Assembly (NCBI GenBank): GCA_910577405.1
Contig: CAJTMG010000014.1
Span: 11,916 to 75,915, forward strand
Source of the DNA: an uncultured Oscillibacter sp.
GTDB taxonomy: Bacteria; Bacillota; Clostridia; Oscillospirales; Oscillospiraceae
Length of the DNA stretch: 64,000 nt
Direction of reading: 5' to 3'
Positions 58,056-64,000 of this stretch are shown here, in pieces. A program made the position numbers and the translations under genes. Position 1 is the first letter of the stretch. Every line of letters begins with the position of its first letter. The notes under the pieces are model-generated. The model was not told the origin of the DNA and made no database searches. It saw only the letters and a program-made list of their open reading frames with translations.

Positions 58056-59449
58056 AGGGCCCAGGTATTGCTCCCGGTAATCTCCACGTCAGCAAACTGC
58101 CCGATCAAATCCGGACTGCCCTGCAAGCGTACCAGGCGATTCCCCTCCGTACGGGAAGACAAGGGATATTCCGGGTCGTCGCTCTGGCCGTCCACCAGCA
58201 CCCGGAGCGTTCTGCCGACGTAAGCAGCGTGAAGGGCGGCGGACTGGGCGTTCTGGACCTCCAGCAGCTTATCAAACCAGCGCTGCTTCTCTTCACGGGA
58301 AACAGGGTCCGGCATTGCGGCGGCTTTTGTACCGGGCCGGGGACTGTAGATAAACGTAAAGAGCGCGTTGAAGCCTACCTCTTCCACCAGAGACACCGTA
58401 TCCATAGCCTCCGCTTCCGTCTCGCCGGGGAAGCCTATGATGACATCGGAGGTCAGTACCAATCCCGGCATCGCGTTCTTGGCGTACTGAATCAGTTCCA
58501 GATACTTTTCCCTTGTATAACGGCGGTTCATGGCCTCCAGCACGCGGTTGTTCCCGGACTGGAAGGGCAAATGAAGCTGACGGGCAATATGCTGACTGTT
58601 TGCCATGACGTCAAAGAGCCGGGGCGTGGCGTCCTTGGGATGGCTGGACATAAAGCGTATCCAGAATTCTCCCGGAATCCGGTCAATCTCTTCCAGCAAA
58701 TCCGGGAAACGATAGTCTGTATCCAGATCATTGCCGTAGGAGTTGACATTCTGGCCCAGAAGGGTAATTTCCTTGTATCCGGCCTCTATCAGCTCCCGGA
58801 CCTCCGCAAGGACCGCAGAGGGTTCCCGGCTGCGCTCCCGGCCCCGGACGTAGGGAACAATGCAGTAGGAACAGAAATTATTGCATCCGTACATGATGGA
58901 AACCCAAGCCTTCACGCCCCGTTCCCGCACCACCGGGATTCCTTCCGCAATGCCGCCGTGCTCGTCCGCTGTGGAAAAGACGCGCTTCCGGGTTTCATAG
59001 ACCTGCCAGAGAAGCTCGGGGAATTTCCATAACGCCTGGGGGCCGAATACCAGGTCTACGTGCCGGTAGGATTCCTTCACCCGTTTTGCCGTCCGCTCCT
59101 CCTGGGCCATGCACCCGCAGAGGGCTATTACCTGTTCCGGATTCTCCCTTTTTGTATGCGTCAGCAGGCCCAGATTCCCAAAGACCCGTTTTTCCGCGTG
59201 TTCCCGTACCGCGCAGGTATTCAAAATCACGAGATCGGCTTCCCGCGGCTCCTGGGTGAATCCAAAGCCCATGGCCTCCAGCATCCCCATAATCCGCTGA
59301 CCGTCGGCAACGTTCTGCTGACAGCCAAAGGTCTCCACACAAGCCAATGGACGCGCCTGCCGGGTTTCATACATCTCACGGACACGCTCCTGAAATTTCC
59401 TCTGCCGCGCAAGGGCTTCCGCGGAAATCAATACATCTTTACGTTCCAA
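58037..59449 (-). CDS. miaB: tRNA-2-methylthio-N6-dimethylallyladenosine synthase
   Basis: 470 residues from TTG 59449, which has GGAGGG 6 bases upstream; an ATG at 59482 in frame lacks a site. The N-terminal UPF0004 domain has VETFGCQQNVADGQ, NTCAVREHAEKR and LCGCMAQ. The radical-SAM site is YGCNNFCSYCIVPY (CxxxCxxC). A C-terminal TRAM domain (RTLRVLVDGQSDD) is present. It thiomethylates i6A37 made by MiaA. Confidence 0.93.
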   Translation of the reverse strand: MERKDVLISAEALARQRKFQERVREMYETRQARPLACVETFGCQQNVADGQRIMGMLEAMGFGFTQEPREADLVILNTCAVREHAEKRVFGNLGLLTHTKRENPEQVIALCGCMAQEERTAKRVKESYRHVDLVFGPQALWKFPELLWQVYETRKRVFSTADEHGGIAEGIPVVRERGVKAWVSIMYGCNNFCSYCIVPYVRGRERSREPSAVLAEVRELIEAGYKEITLLGQNVNSYGNDLDTDYRFPDLLEEIDRIPGEFWIRFMSSHPKDATPRLFDVMANSQHIARQLHLPFQSGNNRVLEAMNRRYTREKYLELIQYAKNAMPGLVLTSDVIIGFPGETEAEAMDTVSLVEEVGFNALFTFIYSPRPGTKAAAMPDPVSREEKQRWFDKLLEVQNAQSAALHAAYVGRTLRVLVDGQSDDPEYPLSSRTEGNRLVRLQGSPDLIGQFADVEITGSNTWALYGRIS

Positions 59450-59623
59450 GCTCTTCCCTCCGAAAATTTTTTTCTGTATCATATCAAAAAGCGCCTGGAA
59501 CACAGCCAGACTTTTCAGAATTTCTCTTCTCTTTTGTGCTGAAACAAGCTGATAAAAAAGCGGCGCGCTGTCTGAAATCTCTGCCAGGCCAACAGACGCG
59601 TTCAAATAGTAAAGCCGTCTGAC

Positions 59624-60040
59624 TTACACATCATCAGGCTTCTCACGCGTCACGCCATAAGGATATTCTTTACACACAATAACAGGTGCAAACGCGTGCT
59701 CAGCGTCCATATCATAATTAAACTGGCCAGCGGTTGCGTCGGCATACAGGAATTCACCCCCACAGGGAATCTCAACCCAGACATGGGGCTCAAAGGCCTC
59801 TTCGCCGTCATCAGGGTTATCAAGCCGCACATAACCGTCCACAGTTTTCGCGTTCTCACAGCCTAAAAGATGAAGGATTTTAACCATAAGTTCAGATGCC
59901 TCAACACATCCGCCCTTCAAGCTGTAACCTTCGCCATAATTTTCAACTGCCCAATTATGAACAATTTCCGCCACCTGACGAATCATCTTAAAACAGGCAG
60001 AATTACAGCATTTTTCCTTGTTGCATCCCAGAAAACCCAC
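59624..60040 (-). CDS. Transglutaminase-like cysteine protease-fold protein
   Basis: 138 residues from GTG 60040, which has AAAGGAG 7 bases upstream. An ATG two bases earlier is in another frame and hits a stop soon after. The triad is suggested by GGCVEASELMV (Cys), EPHVWVEI (His) and YADATAGQF (Asp). Four extra cysteines are clustered at the N-terminus (CNKEKCCNSAC). No signal peptide. Substrate unknown. Confidence 0.65.
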   Translation of the reverse strand: MGFLGCNKEKCCNSACFKMIRQVAEIVHNWAVENYGEGYSLKGGCVEASELMVKILHLLGCENAKTVDGYVRLDNPDDGEEAFEPHVWVEIPCGGEFLYADATAGQFNYDMDAEHAFAPVIVCKEYPYGVTREKPDDV

Positions 60041-60149
60041 ATCAATCTCCTTTCCAGATACATCTTTTCAGCATTGATTATACCACAAACGATATTCCAT
60101 TGCAAGAATCTGCTGATAAAGACCGGAAAACGCCCCTGTCTCATATCTT

Positions 60150-60860
60150 TTATTCGATTTCGCATCTGGAAAAGGGTTTCCCCCAGCCCCGGGCGGTCTG
60201 ACGGAGCAGGGCGGGCGGCAGTTCGGGCAGGGGGATGTTCCAGCCCTCCAGAAGACGTTCGGCGTATTCAACCTGTTCCAATACCAGACCGTCAAACTCC
60301 TTCCGGCCCTCCACCCAGGACGCCGCCGTGACCTTGTACGCCGTCTGCAAAAGGGGGTCCAGGACGCAGAGCCGCCAGCCAGCCGCCTGATACAGCTCTT
60401 TCAGATACCGGAATTCCTCTTCCGTCACACCGGGCCGGCCGTCAAAGTAATCGATCAGGTCTTCCTCCAGCACGTCTGTTTCCAGGTCCTTCCATCGCTC
60501 GTAAGGCAGGATATTGATGGGCAGAACGGCGCATACCCGAAAAAGCTGGGGGAATCCGACTTCCTCCGTGGTTTCGGTCAGACCCCAGAGACGTTCCAGA
60601 ACCTGCTCCCAGTTTTCCAGCCCGAAATACCGTATCGCGTTTTCCAGACAGAGTATCATGTAAGCCACCCGCGCCCGTCCGGACAGGGGAAACAGGGGAT
60701 GCTTCCTGTCAGGGGGACGCTGTTCTTTTGGCTTGTTCCGATTCAGCAGGGGCTTGAAGAACCGGTAAAGCAGCCAGATAAACAGGAATTCTCCGGCAAA
60801 AATCGCGGCCAGGCCAAGACCGCCCAGCAGACAGCGCCGTAAATAGGGACCCAACTCCAT
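60150..60860 (-). CDS. Membrane-anchored hypothetical protein
   Basis: 236 residues. One N-terminal membrane segment (GGLGLAAIFAGEFLFIWLLYRFF, residues about 13-35), then a soluble helical domain facing the cytoplasm, with no catalytic motif I recognise. TAGGAGCGGG precedes ATG 60860. It lies 9 bases after the rluD-type gene and is likely cotranscribed with it and lspA. Confidence 0.65.
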   Translation of the reverse strand: MELGPYLRRCLLGGLGLAAIFAGEFLFIWLLYRFFKPLLNRNKPKEQRPPDRKHPLFPLSGRARVAYMILCLENAIRYFGLENWEQVLERLWGLTETTEEVGFPQLFRVCAVLPINILPYERWKDLETDVLEEDLIDYFDGRPGVTEEEFRYLKELYQAAGWRLCVLDPLLQTAYKVTAASWVEGRKEFDGLVLEQVEYAERLLEGWNIPLPELPPALLRQTARGWGKPFSRCEIE

Positions 60861-60869
60861 ATCCCGCTC

Positions 60870-61778
60870 CTATCTTATACGAAGGGCCTTCAGCTGCTTC
60901 TGGAATTCCTCCGGCAATGGCGAATGAAGCTCCACCGTCTCGCCGGACCCCGGATGGACAAACCGCAGGGCCACGGCGTGGAGACACTGTCCCTGCAAGC
61001 CCGGCAGCGCCTTCCCATAAAGGGGGTCACCCAGAATCGGGCGTCCGAGATAGGCCAGATGGACCCGAATCTGATGGGTTCTTCCCGTTTCCAGCCGGCA
61101 GCGCAAATGGGTATGCCCTGAAAGACGCTCCAGAACCGCCCAATGGGTTACAGCAGGCCGGCCATCCGGGGTAACGGCCATTTTTTTGCGGTTTGTGCGG
61201 TGCCGTCCGATGGGCGCGTTTACGGTTCCCGCGTCCTCCCGGAAGCCCCCCACAGCGATGCACTCATAGGTCCGGGCAAGGCTGTGGTCCTGGAGCTGCG
61301 CCGCCAATGCCTGATGAGCCCCGTCGTTCTTGGCGGCGATCATCAGCCCGGAAGTCTCCCTGTCAATCCGATGGACAATCCCGGGCCGCAGAGCGCCTCC
61401 CACGCCGGAAAGACTGTCGCCGCAATGGTACAGCAGGGCGTTGACCAGGGTGCCGTCAGGGTGTCCGGGAGCCGGATGGACCACCATGCCCTTTGGCTTG
61501 TCCACTACAATCACATCCCCGTCCTCATAGACCACATTCAGCGGGATATTCTGCGGCACGGCTTCCACGGGTTCCGGTTCCGGCAGGACGGCCTCCAGAA
61601 TCTCGTTTCCCGCCAGTCGAAAGCTCTTGCCTATGGGTCTCCGGTCGCAGAGGACCCGGCCCTCCTCCAGCAGACGCGCCGCGGCAGACCTGCTCAGGCC
61701 TTCCACCATCAGAGCAAGGAACGCGTCCGCCCGCAGGCCCGCGTGTTCCTCAGACGCCGGGAGCCGCAGGGTTTCCAT
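60870..61778 (-). CDS. RluA/RluD-family rRNA pseudouridine synthase
   Basis: 302 residues. An S4 RNA-binding domain is at the N-terminus (RADAFLALMVEGLSRSAAARLLEEG). The catalytic Asp is in GIVHRIDRETSGLMIAAK, with ETGRTHQIRVHLAYLGRPILGDPLYG later. This is the RluD-like group, which modifies 23S rRNA. The ATG 61778 has AAAGGAGG and lies inside the end of lspA (29-base overlap), so translation is coupled. Confidence 0.9.
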   Translation of the reverse strand: METLRLPASEEHAGLRADAFLALMVEGLSRSAAARLLEEGRVLCDRRPIGKSFRLAGNEILEAVLPEPEPVEAVPQNIPLNVVYEDGDVIVVDKPKGMVVHPAPGHPDGTLVNALLYHCGDSLSGVGGALRPGIVHRIDRETSGLMIAAKNDGAHQALAAQLQDHSLARTYECIAVGGFREDAGTVNAPIGRHRTNRKKMAVTPDGRPAVTHWAVLERLSGHTHLRCRLETGRTHQIRVHLAYLGRPILGDPLYGKALPGLQGQCLHAVALRFVHPGSGETVELHSPLPEEFQKQLKALRIR

Positions 61779-62250
61779 GCACGCCGCCTCCTTTGTCATA
61801 TTTTTCGTAGAACCAGAGGTAATAGACAATCCCCAGCGCACAGCCCGCGTCAATGCAGATATCGGCTACATTGAACACGGGAAACTCCATAAACTGGAAG
61901 CAGAACATATCCACCACGTAGCCCAGCCGAACCCGGTCCAGTATATTCCCCAGCCCGCCGCCGATGATAAACGCGCAGGCCGTCACGCCCAGGGGATGCC
62001 GGACGACCCGCATAGCCAGCAGGACCATCACCACGGCGATAATCCCGCAGGTGACAGCCACCAGCATCCAGCGCATACCGGAGAAGGAGGACCAGGCGGC
62101 GCCGTAGTTATGGACCGTCCGAAGTTCCACAAAGCCCGGCAGGAGGGGCAGCGCGTCGCCTAATGGAATATGCGTGCTGACCCAACATTTCACCCACTGG
62201 TCCAGCCCCAGAAGCGCCGCCGCAAGCAGGACCGAACAGAGATAAATCAT
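61750..62250 (-). CDS. lspA: Signal peptidase II (lipoprotein signal peptidase)
   Basis: 166 residues, four membrane segments. The two catalytic Asp are in GGLGNILDRVRLGYVVD and VFNVADICID, both in the expected places. It removes signal peptides from lipoproteins such as the one at 56640. ATG 62250 has AAGGAAG; the frame extends to 62295 without a site. Confidence 0.95.
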   Translation of the reverse strand: MIYLCSVLLAAALLGLDQWVKCWVSTHIPLGDALPLLPGFVELRTVHNYGAAWSSFSGMRWMLVAVTCGIIAVVMVLLAMRVVRHPLGVTACAFIIGGGLGNILDRVRLGYVVDMFCFQFMEFPVFNVADICIDAGCALGIVYYLWFYEKYDKGGGVHGNPAAPGV

Positions 62251-62383
62251 AGAATCTTCCTTCCTATCAAGTTGCTTTCGTTCATTATAGCACATTTGCG
62301 GCCATAAAACAGCCCCTTTTCAAAATTCGTAATCCCTGTTATACTGATACCGTACAATCTCCTGAAAGGCGGAAGTTTTCATC

Positions 62384-63571
62384 ATGTCAACAGAAAAACT
62401 CTACTACCAGGACGCTTACCTGACAGAATTCACTGCGTCCGCAGACTCCTGCGAAAAGACGGAAAAGGGCTGGAAAATCGTCCTGAACCGTACCGCGTTT
62501 TACCCGGAAGGGGGCGGGCAGCCGGCGGACCAGGGCGTTTTATGTACCTCCGGCGGCGTGGTCCATGTGCTGGACGTACATGAGAAAGACGGGGTCGTTT
62601 TCCACATTTGTGATAACTTTGTGGAAAACGGCGCGGAGGTCAGGGGACAGATCGACTGGGCCAGACGCTTCGACCATATGCAGCAGCACTCCGGCGAGCA
62701 TATCATCAGCGGAATCCTCTGCCGGATGTTTGACTGCGACAACGTGGGCTTTCACTTAGGCGCGGAGACGGTGACCATCGACTATAACGCGGCTGTGGAG
62801 TGGTCCCAGGTTCTGGAGGCCCAGCGTCTTGCAAATGAAATCGTATACGCGGACAGGCCCGTGAATATCGCGTACCCGGACCCTGAAGCCCTGGCGTCCC
62901 TGCGCTACCGGAGCAAAAAGGCTTTGACGGGAGAGGTCCGCATCGTGACATTCCCGGACGCCGACTGCTGTGCCTGCTGCGGGACCCACGTCAGACGGGC
63001 GGGGGAAGTGGGATTGATCAAAGTCCTTTCCTGCCAGAGCTTCCGGGAAGGGGTGCGGCTGGAAATCCTGTGCGGGCGGCGGGCCATGGCTTATTACGAT
63101 AGGGTTTTCGACGCGGCGCGGCAGTCCGGACAGCGATTGAGCGTCAAGCCTCCGGAGCTGCTCCCGGCGGTGGAACGGCTGGAGGATGAGCTGACCGCGG
63201 AAAAGAACCGTTCGGCTTACCTGGAAAAGCTGGCCTATGCTGCAATCGCGGCAGAATACGAAAAGAAAGGCAGCGTGCTGATCTTCCAACCGCCGATGAA
63301 GCCGGATTCTGTAAGACGGCTGGCGGACGCGGTGGGAAGGACCTGCGGCGGGACTGCGGCGGTCTTTGCAGGCGAGAACGGTCAATGGAGTTACGCGCTG
63401 GTGCAGGGTCAGGGTGAAGAGATCAGCGGGCTGGTCAAACGGCTGAACGAAACGCTTCATGGCCGGGGCGGTGGACGGAACGGCTTCGCCCAGGGGAGCG
63501 TCAAGGCGGATACGCAGGAAATCAAGGCGTTTTTCGGGAAGGAGGACGGCTATGCAGTATGTGTTGATTGA
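62384..63571 (+). CDS. Alanyl-tRNA editing protein (AlaX-L type) with DHHA1-like tail
   Basis: 395 residues. The AlaRS-type editing core has TAFYPEGGGQPADQG, QQHSGEHIISGIL (HxxxH zinc ligands) and CCACCGTHVRRAGEVG (CxxxH). A coiled region and a C-terminal DHHA1-like domain follow. It hydrolyses mis-charged Ser- or Gly-tRNA(Ala). AAAGGCGG lies about 14 bases before the ATG, a weak ribosome site. The last 20 bases overlap the DUF6881 gene. Confidence 0.88.
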   Translation: MSTEKLYYQDAYLTEFTASADSCEKTEKGWKIVLNRTAFYPEGGGQPADQGVLCTSGGVVHVLDVHEKDGVVFHICDNFVENGAEVRGQIDWARRFDHMQQHSGEHIISGILCRMFDCDNVGFHLGAETVTIDYNAAVEWSQVLEAQRLANEIVYADRPVNIAYPDPEALASLRYRSKKALTGEVRIVTFPDADCCACCGTHVRRAGEVGLIKVLSCQSFREGVRLEILCGRRAMAYYDRVFDAARQSGQRLSVKPPELLPAVERLEDELTAEKNRSAYLEKLAYAAIAAEYEKKGSVLIFQPPMKPDSVRRLADAVGRTCGGTAAVFAGENGQWSYALVQGQGEEISGLVKRLNETLHGRGGGRNGFAQGSVKADTQEIKAFFGKEDGYAVCVD

Positions 63572-63869
63572 GCGGGAGCACGACCTGGACGATGAGCCTT
63601 ACCAGGTGTTCTCCGAGCTGGACGACAACCGGAAGGAGATCCGGAAAGTAGAATTTTATCGGAATGGCATCTGCTTCTCCTACGGCGCGGAACGGGGGAA
63701 TTTCAACGCCCTTGCCCAGGAACCCTTCCCAACGGACCTACGGGAGCTGGAACGGGGCGCGGAGGAAGGGGAGACCATCACGGCCCGGTCTATCCCCGCC
63801 AGCTTTTTCTATGAAATCTGGAATCAGGCCCAGGAACGTCCTGATGGCTTTATGGGGATGTTCTTCTGA
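63552..63869 (+). CDS. DUF6881 domain protein
   Basis: 105 residues, soluble. VFSELDDNRKEIRKVEFYRNG followed by ICFSYGAERG fits the DUF6881 beta-rich fold (a strand pair RKVExYxxG). AAGGAGGACGG precedes ATG 63552, which lies inside the end of the editing-protein gene. Function unknown. Confidence 0.75.
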   Translation: MQYVLIEREHDLDDEPYQVFSELDDNRKEIRKVEFYRNGICFSYGAERGNFNALAQEPFPTDLRELERGAEEGETITARSIPASFFYEIWNQAQERPDGFMGMFF

Positions 63870-63888
63870 AAGGCGCTTCTTTATCAAC

Positions 63889-63934
63889 AAAGTTCAGGAC
63901 TCTGTGGAAAACTTCCCGCAGAGTCCTGAACTTT
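63889..63934 (+). terminator. Strong hairpin after the DUF6881 gene
   Basis: A perfect 16-bp stem AAAGTTCAGGACTCTG/CAGAGTCCTGAACTTT with a 14-base loop, then ATGATTCTTTTT. Nothing else is seen to 64000. Confidence 0.75.
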
Positions 63935-64000
63935 ATGATTCTTTTTATAGCGATAGGTAAGCCTACCGTTTCCGATGTTTCCGGCTTTTCCCCCGCTCCG

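Overview
The window looks like chromosome from an anaerobic, butyrate-forming gut Firmicute of the Oscillospiraceae type (relatives such as Intestinimonas, Flavonifractor or Lawsonibacter come to mind; this is inferred from gene content and the high-GC, AGGAGG-led genes, not from a marker gene). Supporting points are a 4-hydroxybutyryl-CoA dehydratase/butyryl-CoA dehydrogenase/Etf operon, a ferredoxin-dependent 2-oxoacid oxidoreductase, an [FeFe]-hydrogenase-like protein, an oxygen-sensitive [4Fe-4S] serine dehydratase, and the SepF/DivIVA division genes. No rRNA, tRNA or CRISPR array was found.

Layout. 1-7175 (minus): a six-gene fermentative operon, crt - CoA-transferase - abfD - bcd - etfB - etfA (etfA runs off the left edge). 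It is preceded by a near-perfect sigma-54 promoter, three repeated palindromes at enhancer-like distance, and a leader with two mutually exclusive hairpins. 7700-9365: ECF sigma factor, zinc anti-sigma factor and a membrane protein. 9417-15409: LRR protein, small genes, lepA, an orphan response regulator, a DUF4340 protein, a candidate small RNA and a decayed Cys-rich gene. 15501-20558: hydrogenase-like protein, then vorDBAC-type oxidoreductase with an ATPase. 20800-22916: accessory patch with a broken lipoprotein gene, a coiled-coil protein built on 45-bp tandem repeats and a SUKH-like protein. 22966-27782: GntR regulator, CstA transporter, a yjdF riboswitch with its gene, DegV. 28310-35397: topoisomerase subunits B and A, separated by a nuclease/EVE-like protein and the two serine dehydratase subunits. 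35819-40783: a tightly overlapping pantothenate-to-CoA operon (DUF2520 reductase-like, panB, panC, panD, coaBC, coaX).

40967-54113 (minus): division genes (HlyD-like, yggS, sepF, divIVA, HAD phosphatase) and a repair/tRNA-modification run (mutS, CPBP protease, AEC transporter, mutL, DUF6440, azoreductase-like, miaA, hfq). 54214-58055 is an accessory region: MBL hydrolase, a tandemly duplicated type I toxin-antitoxin locus with antisense RNA promoters, an IS1595-like transposase scar, two XRE regulators, a low-GC LRR lipoprotein and a frameshifted gene. 58037-63869 returns to housekeeping genes: miaB, transglutaminase-like, rluD-type pseudouridine synthase, lspA, an AlaX-type editing protein and a DUF6881 protein.

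The genes work together most clearly in three places: the butyrate operon (crotonyl-CoA reduction coupled to Etf), the CoA operon (which supplies the carrier for that pathway), and the vor/hydrogenase region (ferredoxin reduction and possible hydrogen metabolism). The most unusual signals are the sigma-54/enhancer control region of the butyrate operon, the duplicated type I toxin-antitoxin locus, the nuclease-EVE protein inside the topoisomerase cluster, and the 15-residue-repeat coiled-coil gene.
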